Source of the DNA: Nitzschia sp. pyKryTriq1
Lineage: Eukaryota > Bacillariophyta > Bacillariophyceae > Bacillariales > Bacillariaceae
Direction: 5' to 3'
Length of the DNA: 64,000 bases
NCBI GenBank assembly: GCA_956465555.1
Contig: OY101115.1
Coordinates: 2,170,001 to 2,234,000, forward strand
A model generated the notes under the pieces. It was not told where the DNA came from. It saw only the letters and a program-made list of their open reading frames with translations, and searched no databases. Shown one piece after another: positions 50,920 to 63,050 of this stretch (the first letter of the stretch is position 1; every line of letters begins with the position of its first letter). The position numbers and the translations under genes are program-made.

Positions 50920-51749
50920 TTTAAGCACAAGATGGTAACGTTGTACTCTCTACGAGAATAGTACAGGGGAAGGTGATCTGAAACAAGTCGGCAGCAACTT
51001 CGGTGTAATGGTTGTTCGTACAAAGTAGGCGCTGATCGCTGATCGTATATCGTATCTTCGCAAAAAAGCAAAAAAGGATATATATTTGAATCGAACGATT
51101 CATTAATTAATTTTCGAGTTATGTATTTTTTGACGCGCGTCTTGCCTCGCCGCGTCACGCGTCTCGTTGTTATTGTCATGATGATGCGCCGTTTGATGAT
51201 GCGCCGTGTCATGAGGATTGGGCGTCAAAAACTCTAGACGTTACACATCAACAATATCATTTGTTTATTCAGCTACTAGCAGCTGCGCACCGATAACCAG
51301 CTTTTGATGATTATTCGAGACTAAACTTATTCCGAATATGACAATATTCTCTACTAGAAAAGTACAGAGATAGCCGAGCGGTAGCAAATGTAGTTGCTCT
51401 GGATACTAGCAACACAAGTTGCTAAATTTCTCCACTAAAATAGACGAAAACATAAAATTATAGGAAGATTTGCACGGCAGCCTGACCACCCTAGTGTTTC
51501 TAGGACTGCCTTGACCAAGAACCACTCTGGCCACATTAACAACACGGTGGATATTTTTTTGAAATGTCATTCGACTGAACAAGAACGTTCAATAAAGAAC
51601 GAAATGTCTACTCGTATTTTTGTAAAAGTGACTACGCACGTGTACTGTCTGCGCTGTTTTTGTTGAGGTAAATCTATGACACCCCTTTAATCTGTACCGA
51701 TACTGTATCTTTCGTCAATTGGAGCAGGTTCATTCTGACGGCAATAAAA
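50920..51749. other. Intergenic region
   Basis: No gene supported. A segment near 51372 (TAGCCGAGCGGTAG) looks like a tRNA D-arm, but no anticodon arm or T-loop follows. AT-rich sequence and short hairpins around 51395-51430 and 51480-51520 are present. The 3' flank of GAPDH lies at the right end. Confidence 0.5.
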
Positions 51750-53612
<1,863 letters not shown>

Positions 53613-54869
53613 TTAAAAAAGATTCAGGTCATCGCCAAGACTTTGTCTCGGTTTGTTCTTGAGGAGATTTTCATACTTTCCTCCAGTGTAGACTGCTCCA
53701 AGTTGAGTGATCGAGTTGTAGGCGATTCCAAGATCCTTGATGTAGCTCAAGTTGGAATCGGCGTACTTCTTCAACCAAGCTTGCGTTGTGGGGGAATCTT
53801 TGTCAAGAATTTGATCTCCGACCCATCCAAACACGTTATCAGTGCTCTTCTTGATGGAAAAGGCATATAGATCCTTCATGTACTTGTTAAAATTCTTCTC
53901 GTCGAGTTGGTCTTTGGCGATACGCTGACCAAATCGATCATCACGAGTACCAAAACTATCGGCAATGTACCAACCATCATCAGGATCCTCATCATATTCA
54001 TCTTCAAGGGCAGCCTTGATGTCTTCGTCGGTAAGCTTCTTGTAGTCCGACATCCGTCCCATCTTTCCTCGCTCGACAAACTTGGGCTTGACCGATTCCT
54101 TCCAATCTTCAGTTGATCGGGTTTTCTCGACACGTTGTAGCGTTAAGAGACCTCCGAGCAACGCTGTCATCTCACGCTCAGTCAAACCAGCCTTCTTGAA
54201 AGCGTCACGAACTTCCAAGCTGGAACGCTTTCCGGAAAGCAGGTCAACCGGCAAAGCTGCGTTCAGCTCGATCCCCTTTCGCTTGTCTGGTTCCATTCGT
54301 CCAAGTTGGGTTGGCAGAACTGGCCCACCAATAGATTCGATCGCTTCGGCGCCAGCGATGGCAACGCAGTCGGCAATGGAAACGGCAGTTTTCTTCTTGA
54401 GATCCTTTTCGGCTTGAATTAGAACACCAGCTGCAGCCTTCAAGGATTCGACATACTGGCTGTCGTCCTTGCTATTGAGGACGGCATAGATGATGCCACC
54501 GTTGGGACCATATTTATTGCTATCCGCTCTAAAGGAAAGTCCATCGAGCAAAGCAAGCTGGTAAAATGACGGGGCAAGTCTAGGATCTTGCAAAATTGCT
54601 CTTCTAGTCCGTTCCCGTACACTGTCGACGGTACCGACACGGAGCTCTTGGTCTCCATACATGGCAGGATCAAAGAATACTTCTGCATTGGCAGGGGCAA
54701 TTTGACCTCCCAAAAGTCCAAAGGACGCCACACCGGCGATAGCCTTGCCGAAATCTCTTCTGTCCATGGGAAGACTCGTCGTCGGTCTCAAGTTTTGTTG
54801 CGATTTCAGGCTCTGGAAGGCGTTGCATTGTGCGAGCAATGCAAAAGTGGCGGTGAAAAATATCTTCAT
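53613..54869 (-). CDS. Thylakoid-lumen class I peroxidase-like protein
   Basis: The ATG at 54869 gives 418 residues, no intron. Residues 1-18 are a secretory signal ending NAFQS, with the A-F junction typical of diatom plastid import. A second leader follows with a twin arginine (RRDFGKAIAGVASFGLLGG...) ending ANA, predicted to send the protein across the thylakoid by the Tat route. The mature part resembles the ascorbate-peroxidase family: DPRLAPSFYQLALLDGLSF, GPNGGIIYAVLN, VSIADCVAIAGAEAIESIGGP. The distal region reads ALLD where active peroxidases have AWHD, so the catalytic His is absent, and the proximal His is not obvious either. The plant lumenal TL29/APX4 protein has lost the active site in a similar way. 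Structural role near photosystem II is an inference. Confidence 0.85.
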   Translation of the reverse strand: MKIFFTATFALLAQCNAFQSLKSQQNLRPTTSLPMDRRDFGKAIAGVASFGLLGGQIAPANAEVFFDPAMYGDQELRVGTVDSVRERTRRAILQDPRLAPSFYQLALLDGLSFRADSNKYGPNGGIIYAVLNSKDDSQYVESLKAAAGVLIQAEKDLKKKTAVSIADCVAIAGAEAIESIGGPVLPTQLGRMEPDKRKGIELNAALPVDLLSGKRSSLEVRDAFKKAGLTEREMTALLGGLLTLQRVEKTRSTEDWKESVKPKFVERGKMGRMSDYKKLTDEDIKAALEDEYDEDPDDGWYIADSFGTRDDRFGQRIAKDQLDEKNFNKYMKDLYAFSIKKSTDNVFGWVGDQILDKDSPTTQAWLKKYADSNLSYIKDLGIAYNSITQLGAVYTGGKYENLLKNKPRQSLGDDLNLF

Positions 54870-55372
54870 GGTCGTCGCTCTTTTGTTTGTCCCAAGAAAG
54901 AAAATAATGATTGACAGTTGACGGCCGTCGAGAGTCGTCAGTGTACCAGATAAAGTTCGGCAGTCGGCGATGCTTTCAAATGATGACCAACTGCTCTAGC
55001 TGTCAGCGACGTCCACGGAACACATCAGTTAGTTTGCCGTCGATGATTGTTGCCTAAGGTACAGTATGATGTCGTTGGTTGGGCGAATGAAATGCAGGGG
55101 GCAAGATCCGAGCGAAGACGGCAAAAAGGGCGAACTGTGCTCAGTGCGTGGTGGCGGGCGCCACTTTTTTGTGACCACTGACGTGTTGCATTCGAATGGG
55201 GGAGGGGATTCTCCACCAAAAGTTGTGTGGTCCTATGGCCACAGCTCCCCCCAAAATCATTTCAGGACTGGAAAGGGACATGTATTCGTTTCCATCTATC
55301 TCTACTAGTAGAGCCCCTAACATCATGATATAGTGCCTGGTACCCTTTCCTATAATGAAACAACTTTATTCT

Positions 55373-55407
<35 letters not shown>

Positions 55408-55499
55408 CACTGATTTATCGTATTAAGGGTCCGCCCATTCCAATTTCCAGTTTCGCAGCTTGGATCGTTGGGATCCAGGGATTCAACAATTAGAATCAA
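54870..55499. other. Intergenic region with CTAA microsatellite
   Basis: The CTAA tetranucleotide is repeated about eight times at 55374-55407. The rest has no supported gene. The left edge is the upstream side of the peroxidase-like gene. Confidence 0.55.
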
Positions 55500-55922
55500 G
55501 AGGTAGTTCTCCAATCCTGTCTCCCAATTTGTCATACATCTTTTCGGAAGTTAGTTTCCCTGGAGAAGCATCTTTGGCACGTGATGCTGCAGTGTCTTCA
55601 TCGGCCGAATGAATCTCTGCTCGTTGGGATGCAGTGTTTAATTCTTGAAGAAATTCATCCTCATCTAGGCCTTTGATCGTGGGGTTTTTGTTGATGCATT
55701 CAAAATCACAACACCAATCAGTGAATCAACACAAGTGCTTCTTCCCGCTGCTTGACTTCCGCTTGCATAGGATGAGGACAAGTTCCGAATATCCTTGTGT
55801 GTTACTTGTGCGATACTGTCGATTGTGCCCAGTTCGCTTTCAAATGTTGCACCAGAGTCTTCATCGTTGAATCCGATCCACAATAGGGCTTGCATGAGTG
55901 GAGTGGCAGCTCCCTGTGTCAT
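55500..55922 (-). mobile_element. gag remnant of an LTR retrotransposon (fossil)
   Basis: A minus-strand frame starting at an ATG at 55922 shows blocks typical of diatom LTR-element gag proteins: a helical start, 'DIRNLSSSYASGSQAAGR', and, further on in the region, 'ASPGKLTSEKMYD'. The remnant is short and has at least one break. No LTR or pol was found beside it. It looks old. Its family (Copia-like) is inferred from memory of diatom gag sequences. Confidence 0.55.
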
Positions 55923-56762
55923 GTTGACGTGATGGGTTTTATGTTGTTACCTGAGATTTTGAGTCTCACTCTGCTGGTAATCTTCAGCCATTTGCAACGC
56001 AGCTCCACTAGCACTCACGAGCGTCAAACTGGTGATATTTGTAACTAATGCACTGCAGTAGTTCAACTGGTTAGACTTGGGTCTGAAAAACCGATTTGAT
56101 TATACTGTTGAAGGATAACAATACAAAACTATGGCTTTAGATGATGGTTGAGCCTTGTGCTCAACCATCGCTGATACAGTGATTTGAGGCTTGCTAGTCG
56201 AGCCAGCCAGCTATACTAGTAACTAGCATACTCATCATTGTGTGGGCCGGTGCTACCGATAACATTACATGTCTCGGATTAGTCCAAGTAGTCAGACAGT
56301 CCTATATCATTATTCATTCGGTGACGATTGGGTTCGGGTCTAGCATTTTCGGAGAACGTGCGTTTGTTGCTTGCTGCGCCTCCTGCTCTGCAAGAAGGAG
56401 AACATCCGCATCATCCACATCATCTGCGAGGAGTGAGTTGTTGATCGAAGCAAATTTGTTGCAAGTACAGGAGGGTACGGTGTGCGGTATTAATATTGAC
56501 ACAACCAAAGCTAATACAGCTGATTACAACGGAAAGTTATCGTCTGGTGTATGCTGCAGGCTTTTATATAAAAACACACAATCGTGCAAGTACCAGTACA
56601 CGTACTTGTGGAGTACCTCGTTTGCCCCATTGCCGATATCGCTTTACACTTTGCTCCTCGTTGTTTGTTCTCTCTAAGAGATGCTCCGGTCCAGCATCTA
56701 AAGTCAAAGGGAAAAGGGACCAAGACGCGGAAGTTCAGGCGATTGCTCGGACTCAAAATAAC
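55923..56762. other. Intergenic region
   Basis: Between the gag remnant and the WW gene. It should include the WW gene promoter. I see no gene; short frames such as the one at 56314-56508 have no recognisable domain. Confidence 0.45.
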
Positions 56763-57347
56763 ATGAGTTCACACATATTCCTTCCCATCGGATGGGTGGA
56801 GGCTACTGATCCAAAGAGCGGTAGAAAGTATTATGCCAACCCGACCACGAGAGAAACCAGGTGGGACCCACCGCCGCTAGTGTCCAGTTCCGCCGCTCCA
56901 TCCACCACTGCCGCTCCATCGGCCCTATCAAAGGCCCACTCGGGTTCCGGTGGATCAAGTGGCGCGACGAGCAGAGGCTTGGGACAGAGTGGCAACAAGC
57001 TATACACGGCGCCTACAGTGAACACAGCACTCGCACACCCTTCCACGCTGGTTCCAGTTGCCCGCGCAATGCTAGACAAGGCAGGTGCCTTTCCAGACGA
57101 AACGGTGGCCTCGGATGTGGAACTCAATAGCATAACAGCAGGCCAAATTGCCGATTTATGTCGGATCCAACACAAGACGGTCGAATGCGGAGAGAGGGTG
57201 GCCTACACTCCCTTGAATCCGTTTAGAATGTCGGCACATAGTCACTTGGGGGGAACAGAAGAAGGGAGACTAGATGTGAGATTATCTGCACTGAGGAGGA
57301 AACTTCAAAAACGCCAAAGTACAAACGATGGATTTTTGAATGATTGA
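56763..57347 (+). CDS. WW-domain protein
   Basis: The ATG at 56763 gives 194 residues. A WW domain occupies about residues 8-40: PIGWVEATDPKSGRKYYANPTTRETRWDPPP, with both tryptophans and the YY pair in place. Such domains bind proline-rich peptides, often in splicing or transcription factors. A Ser/Ala/Thr/Gly-rich linker follows to about residue 80. The C-terminal half (TVASDVELNSITAGQIADLCRIQHKTV...) is helical and unassigned. The last 30 codons (from 57258, EEGRLDVRLSALRRKLQK) are repeated twice more downstream with an intact frame. The first in-frame ATG with a WW domain was taken as start. Confidence 0.82.
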   Translation: MSSHIFLPIGWVEATDPKSGRKYYANPTTRETRWDPPPLVSSSAAPSTTAAPSALSKAHSGSGGSSGATSRGLGQSGNKLYTAPTVNTALAHPSTLVPVARAMLDKAGAFPDETVASDVELNSITAGQIADLCRIQHKTVECGERVAYTPLNPFRMSAHSHLGGTEEGRLDVRLSALRRKLQKRQSTNDGFLND

Positions 57348-57755
57348 AATTGTATCTCACAACTGATTTCTTTATTTGATCCCAAGAACGACAAGAGGAA
57401 GCATCCCTCGAGGCTCTTTTCGAACGAAGAAGGGAGAATAGATGTGAGATTATCAACGCTGAAAAGGAAACTTCAAAAATTCCCAAGTGAAAACGATGGT
57501 TTTTTGAACGATTGAAATTATATCTCACCACTGTTTTTGTACTCATCACAATAACAAGAAGAATCTCGCTTGCCTTCTACAGAAAGAAGAAGGAAGACTA
57601 GATGTGAGACTCTTTGCAATGAACAAGAAACTTCAAAAAGGCCAAGGCGACAACGATGGTTTTTGAACCATTGAAATTATATCTCACAACTGATTTGCTT
57701 ATTATCACAACACAAGAATCATCTCTCGTGGCTTATTTCAGTACAGAAAGAAGCA
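57257..57755 (+). repeat. Tandem array of the WW gene's last coding segment plus 3' flank
   Basis: Units begin at 57258, 57426 and 57586 (periods 168 and 160), with a truncated fourth start near 57743. Each full unit has about 30 codons beginning GAAGAAGG that read E-E-G-R-L/I-D-V-R-L in the same frame and end in a stop after D-G-F. A TGAAATTATATCTCACAACTG-like tail follows. The third unit is preceded by a pyrimidine-rich CTTCTACAG, a plausible splice acceptor. Confidence 0.85.
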
Positions 57756-58270
57756 TTCGCTTCCACAAACATGTCTGAAAAGTGATCGGAGCTTCACGCA
57801 TATATTTATCGCTTCGTCCTTGGACAGTCCTGGGGCCTCGTTGGCCACCGTTCCTGGCACCCCGTTGAGAGTCCGGTAACGTTCCTTGGCTTGCTAACTC
57901 CATTAACACCATTATTTGATCAGCGCTCTTTCCTTCCAACTCAGCTAGCGTGGCGTCGTTGTTGTTGCTGGCTTGGTGCCCAGCCTCCTGACTATGCCAG
58001 TGCAATTGGAAAGGTGTTGTAGAAGTTCCCGAACATGGTTCAAATGATGTGTTGAGCTCATCCAAGGCATGAATAAGTGTCGATACACTGTCTCCCTCCA
58101 CCAGCGCCCTGAATCACAAAACATATCTTTTCCACCTACTGTCGCGCATTTTCCTCGTGCTCGGTCCTGTTCACAAAGCGAGCCACAGCGTAATCAACGC
58201 GATGCTTTGGAAGCAAGGCGCCATCCCAGCGGTATTGAATCCCGTCGACTTTGTGGGCTTCCACACACAT
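57733..58270 (-). CDS. Possible small gene, doubtful
   Basis: An ATG at 58270 opens a frame (MCVEAHKVDGIQYRWDGALLPKHRVDYAVARF...) of 43 codons that looks coding. A GTAGGT donor at 58139 and a TTCAG acceptor ending at 58109 would join it, with correct phase, to a second exon (58108-57733) reading QALVEGDSVSTLIHALDEL... The implied intron is only 31 bases, shorter than any other in the window, and may be unspliceable; a decayed gene is then the alternative. The upstream GT repeat near 58271 could mask another exon. The product has no family I know. Confidence 0.35.
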
Positions 58271-59087
58271 ACACACACACACACCTGATTGATTTTGTCC
58301 TTGGATTGGGAAGAAGTAGCAATTGCTCCTAGAGTTCTGTGAACCATCTTATTCTTGGGATCCGCAGTACAGACTCTGTAGCTACGAACACGAGAAACAT
58401 GTCATCCTACTACTAGTAGAGTAAAGTACCAGGTAGACTACTTGCTTGGATAGGCCAAGTTATATTGACTGTAGACGTACGAATACAGACAAGTAGACTT
58501 TGCGTTGTGCGTTGTGCGGCGTTGACAACGGGGCCCGGTATTAGCATGATAGTGAACGTTCGAACTTAATGAGCTTTAGATGCTATTTTGTACTATCTGT
58601 TGATCCACTGGATGACAACTTGCTAACACGGACGCAACGGTCGCCAAATAAATGAGGGTTGAGCGTTGTAGGTAAGATATGGTTACAGCAAGGTTAGAGG
58701 CATTGAAAGACAAGACGGTATGGTAGTAGCTACCTGTACACTAGCTCTTTTGATAAATAGCGAATCTTTCACGTCAATCGTGTGAGTCCGGTTTGCGCGC
58801 AATGCGCAATATGGACACCGTCTGGCCGGCTGTCGAGACAGCGTTGCTGGGGCGGGCGAGTTCGTTGCGACTTGCGACGATGACGATCATGACCAGCAAC
58901 TAGTCTAAGTATGATGAATGATGATGAACGATGAACGATGAACGATGAACGGTGCACCCTTGATCATTCAAACGGTACTGTACTCTCGGTTTACCAGTTA
59001 CACGCTAGTGAGGCATCGAGGCATCTTTTCACCTTCGTATACCACAGTCTCCTTTCCAGAAAGGCTTCCCTAGAGTCTTCTTCGTCC
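58271..59087. other. Intergenic region with ATGAACG repeat
   Basis: The heptamer ATGAACG is repeated four times at 58924-58951, just before the promoter side of the uL13 gene. Otherwise I see no gene. An ATG with a 21-codon frame near 58348 ending at the GT repeat is too short to judge. Confidence 0.5.
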
Positions 59088-59682
59088 ATGTCGTTTCAAG
59101 GTCAAGCCCTGCAAAGAGCCTGGCATCTGGTGGATGCTTCCAATCAAACAGTGGGCCGATTGGCGCAACACATTGCACAAATACTCAAGGGTAAACACAA
59201 GCCCACCTTCCAGCCCAACAAAGATATGGGTGACCATGTAGTCGTCATTAATGCTGAAAAGGTACGACTGAGATTTTTGGTGGCTTATATTTGAATTTTG
59301 GTTGCTGCGAGATTGTTGCAAATTAACTAAATCATTTTCCTCGCCTCAGGTTTCTTTCTCAGGCGACAAGTGGAAGTCGAAATTGTACCGATGGCACACG
59401 GGTTATCCGGGTGGACTCAAGCAACGACGAGCAGAAGAAATGTTGGAGCGAAAACCGGAAGACATTTTGAAAAAGGCAGTCCTGGGCATGCTCAAGCGAA
59501 ATAATTTGAGACACCAATCCATGGAAACCAGATTACGCATATACACGGGGCCCGAACATCCTCACACGGCACAGTTGCCTTCTTCGACTCCTCCCATTCC
59601 TCGTGTGCCGCGAGCCAAGTCGGGTGACTTTCACTTTGGATTGCAATCGTACACATCACAGAAAGGATTTCTTCCAAAGTAG
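59088..59682 (+). CDS. mrpl13: Mitochondrial-type ribosomal protein uL13
   Basis: Large-subunit ribosomal protein, bacterial L13 type. Exon 1 (59088-59261) and exon 2 (59350-59682) are joined in phase 0 over an 88-base intron (GTACGA...CTCAG). The 168-residue protein shows WHLVDASNQTVGRLAQHIA at the start, then KHKPTFQPNKDMGDHVVVINAEKV across the splice and SKLYRWHTGYPGGLKQ, the hallmark block of uL13. The C-terminal 35 residues are an extension beyond bacterial L13, as in mitochondrial MRPL13. No leader peptide is obvious. Cytosolic uL13 is quite different in sequence, so an organellar ribosome is favoured; plastid location is possible. Confidence 0.9.
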
Positions 59683-59804
59683 TTTATACGTATTGTAGAT
59701 GGAAGAATGATTATGCTTTTCAATAGTAGAACTCCTGCATCGTATTGTCTAGTAAGATACTCTCGAGATGCTATAATTATATTGGTTTGACCTAGAGTAT
59801 CGTA

Positions 59805-60629
59805 TTATTGACTTGACTCTTTTTGTCTGCGTCTCCTCGCTAGTTCCTTGCTCGTCTTCAGCCTCTGTTTATTTCGGGGAGTCGGTGGGGACGCCGCCAA
59901 CTTACTCAACGGGTCGCAAAATCGTTGGCAATCGGGGGTACCCTCAAGGCCAATTCCTCGGTCAAGCAATACCTCAGCTACCATGGCTCCCAGTGGTGAA
60001 GCATCGGATCCCCGAAACAAGTAGTCGCCAAGCCATGCGTGCAGACACTTGACATCCGAGACGGAATCAGAAGAGGCCCCGGCCACACCAGCGGTCAAGA
60101 ATGCTTTGGAACCAAATTCACCCAATCTGGATTGTAGTATTTGACGTTCTTCTTCTCTCTGTATCATTTCCATTCTCACCGAAGCATGAACTTTGTGGGC
60201 ATCTTTCATGGAGTTTCGTAGCGCAGAAAGACTCTCGTCGCTGTCAGAATCATCTTGTAGCTTGGCATTAAATTGTTCGATGAAGCCTTCATCTTCTAAC
60301 TGATCCACCGCTCGTACCAGTAAAGGGCAGGTCAGCTTCAGTAAACCCGAATTCATTCGTTTTTTGCAGGGGAGTGGATCCAACGCAAACACTTGCGCAA
60401 ACCCATGCCGACAATGAGAGTCGACGGGAATGCCAACAGCGGCGCCTCCTGGATTAGTCTGACCTGTTTGTCGTATTAACACGTCAACATCTCTCTTCGA
60501 CACACCTTGAGAGTTGGGAAAGACACTCGGCCGTCTTGTCGCTTTCCCAGTCGTGGGCGATGTCAAACCATTGACGCTTCCAACCGAAATAAGAGCTACG
60601 GTCAGAAACATCAAGGCTATTGAAGACAT
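59805..60629 (-). CDS. DUF501-family protein with signal peptide
   Basis: The ATG at 60629 starts a secretory signal (MSSIALMFLTVALISVGSVNG) and gives 274 residues; a longer frame upstream to 60896 is not needed. The main domain runs from about residue 40 (DVDVLIRQTGQTNPG) through CRHGFAQVFALDPLPC and LLKLTCPLLVRAVDQLEDEGFI to about residue 200. This pattern (Cys/His-containing centre, then LTCP, then LE..G) matches DUF501, a bacterial family of unknown function. The C-terminus is basic with an R-R-R-R-Q-K cluster. The leader may direct it to the plastid or secretory route. Presence of a bacterial-type domain suggests plastid origin or transfer. Confidence 0.75.
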   Translation of the reverse strand: MSSIALMFLTVALISVGSVNGLTSPTTGKATRRPSVFPNSQGVSKRDVDVLIRQTGQTNPGGAAVGIPVDSHCRHGFAQVFALDPLPCKKRMNSGLLKLTCPLLVRAVDQLEDEGFIEQFNAKLQDDSDSDESLSALRNSMKDAHKVHASVRMEMIQREEERQILQSRLGEFGSKAFLTAGVAGASSDSVSDVKCLHAWLGDYLFRGSDASPLGAMVAEVLLDRGIGLEGTPDCQRFCDPLSKLAASPPTPRNKQRLKTSKELARRRRQKESSQ

Positions 60630-61233
60630 TTTTTTGTATTCACTGTGGCTGATACACCTGTGTCTCAGCGAGCTGCTGTACAGGTAGTGGAGATGGTAAG
60701 ACGAAGAACAAAATCGGGGTATGCAATTGCTCTGCGTTGCGGAAGTCAGAAATTTTTCAAAGATTTGATGCCCTGATGAATGGGCGATGGGCAAAAACCG
60801 GGCAATGGGCAATGGGCCGGCATGAAATTCTATGGTCGTGCACAATAGATGCCACCAAAAACCGGGTTTTACTGTCATCAACATATGTCTATTCATGCTG
60901 TGAGAAAATTTAAGGTATAATAATTCCCAAGTGGTGAATTTTAGCGCGTCTCATTTCACATCCTTTGTGGCGCGCCATCGCGAGATTTGGAGAAGAAAGA
61001 TGGTTAGATGGACGATGCTGATGTGAGAAATATTGTCGATTGTCGGAGTGGACAGTCAGTAGTTCAATCTACGAGTACTGTACTACTCTACTAGTAGCTA
61101 GAGTAGGGATACTACTGTAAGTACTAAGTGGTAGAGAGTAGAGTCGTCGTCGTCTACAAGTTGTTTGTGTTCTGGTTTGCCTCCATAAAACTTGTATTGT
61201 ACACCCTTCGTTAGAACTCTTCAACGCAAGAAG
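60630..61233. other. Divergent intergenic region
   Basis: Between DUF501 and the amino-acid transporter genes. It is AT-rich and has short GTA/CTAG-type repeats near 61070-61140. No gene supported. Confidence 0.45.
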
Positions 61234-62966
61234 ATGATCATGGGATGCATGAACCCGCCTGCTAATCCATCTGATTCTGGACGAGGATCGACAAATGTCG
61301 GTAGCTTGTTTGGATTCCGTGACATGCTGGTTCCGTCGATTCGGCAATCGACATTGACACCTCTGCGTCGGCGGGATTCCACCTTTTCAGCCGCGACGGA
61401 CTACAAATATGCGTCACCGAATGATCTCAGCTTTTGGCAAGGCGCCACCTTGCTGACTGCCGATTGCTTGGGGACAGGTGTCCTGGCGCTACCAGGTAAC
61501 ATGCGTGTGTTGGGCTGGAAGGTCGGACTTGCCTTTTTGCTGTTGAACGTGCCTATCAATCTCTACGCAGGCACCATCTTGAGCAATGCGGCGGGGTATG
61601 TGGAACGAAAACAAAGGGCTGAAAATGAGCAATTTAAATCGCTCAGTGAAATACCTGATGATGGTTCTGAGCCTTCTGAGCAGGCCGACTATACCGAGGG
61701 CACTAGTTTGGCGGGGGTGACAGCATCCAAAAGCTACGACGCCGTTTTCGAAGATGAGGACTCGGATAACGACGACTTGTTGGATCCAGATCAGCCGATC
61801 GATCACCGTCATGCCTTGCATCATGACACGGCAACCTTTGATTTCATTGGAATGACTTCTGCGTTGTTTCGAAGGCCTGCCTACGCCACTGTTGTCATGA
61901 CTTTATTTTACACCAATATCTTCCTTGTTCTGGGTGACTATATCCTGGTCATGTCCCATGCGGTGTCCGCCTTGTTGGGCGAAGATTGGTTGTGTATCCC
62001 ATTAGCTGGGGTGCTGGCGTCCACCTTAATGTTTGCGGTGTCGCAGATGCGGACCATGGCAAATTTAGGACGGAGTGCCAGCATCATTTCGCTGTCGGCC
62101 TTGTTGGTCGTCATTCTCCAGTGCATATGCAGTGCCAAGTATGGGGAGAACCTCGCCACAGATGATGACAACAATGCGAGAAATCGACTTTTAGAAAATC
62201 ACGAGGATTTTTCAATTTTGAGAAAGCTTTCCGCAACGGGAAGCATCGGTTTCGCCATGGGATCGCAGAAGCTCTTTTTGAATATTCGTCACGAACTGGT
62301 CGATCGAGACAGTGCACCGAAAAGTCTTGCGGTTTCTCTTTCGGTTTTTGCTGGCTTTTACGTACTTGTGGTGGTATTATCAGGACCAAGTATGTACAAA
62401 GAAGTGATGAGGTTTTTTGCGTTAGGCAAACCAAACCGACTTGCCTAACACTCTCGTTTGCTTGCTTCCCCGCTTCAGATCCACCAAGCTTCCTCTTTGA
62501 TTTGATACCTGACGGTTCCGGTCGACGAATAGCTGGGTTTTTCCTGTGGATCCATGTAGTGGTTTCGTACGCCATTAACTCGCAAGCGATTTGTGCGTCC
62601 ATGGATCGGATTTTCTTTTATAAGTGGGCACCTGTTAAAGACCTGGATGACCACCATCGTTGGATGATACTGACAGGTACCATGGCTGTGACGGCATTCT
62701 TCATTTCTAACGCGATACCCTTCTTCAAAGACCTGGTCGCTCTTATTGGCGCAATGACGAGCATCCCCTTGACGTTATTATTACCGGCGATTCTTTATCG
62801 AAAGGTTGTAAGCTTACCAATATGGAGGCCGGCGTGGTCAGGCAACGCCTCCTATGTTTTGCTCGTCTTCTCTATTATGTTCACGGTGGCGGCTCTGGTG
62901 GGGTCGCTTAACTCCATTCTTGCCGATTGGGCGAATCATACCGGTGGCTTCTTTGCTTGCAACTAA
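61234..62966 (+). CDS. Amino acid/auxin permease family transporter
   Basis: Exon 1 (61234-62389) and exon 2 (62479-62966) are joined in phase 1 over an 89-base intron (GTATGT...TTCAG), giving 547 residues. The N-terminus (60 residues) is polar. The first membrane helix carries TADCLGTGVLALPG, the G-T-G-x-L-A-L-P signature of the AAAP/SLC32-36-38 group. About ten to eleven helices follow, with a large acidic cytosolic loop (residues about 145-205, rich in D and E). This family moves neutral amino acids with protons or sodium. Substrate and membrane are not determined; plasma membrane or vacuole are both usual. Confidence 0.85.
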
Positions 62967-63050
62967 GTAGGCTACTATTAGACCAAGTAGCTACCGAGAA
63001 TAGACGCGCTTTTCGTTTCAATATCGACTTATTAAAAATGGTATAGTTTT

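Noticed and set aside
51372-51445. tRNA-like start (TAGCCGAGCGGTAG)
   Set aside because: No anticodon stem, T-loop (GGTTCRA) or matching acceptor stem could be found; probably chance.
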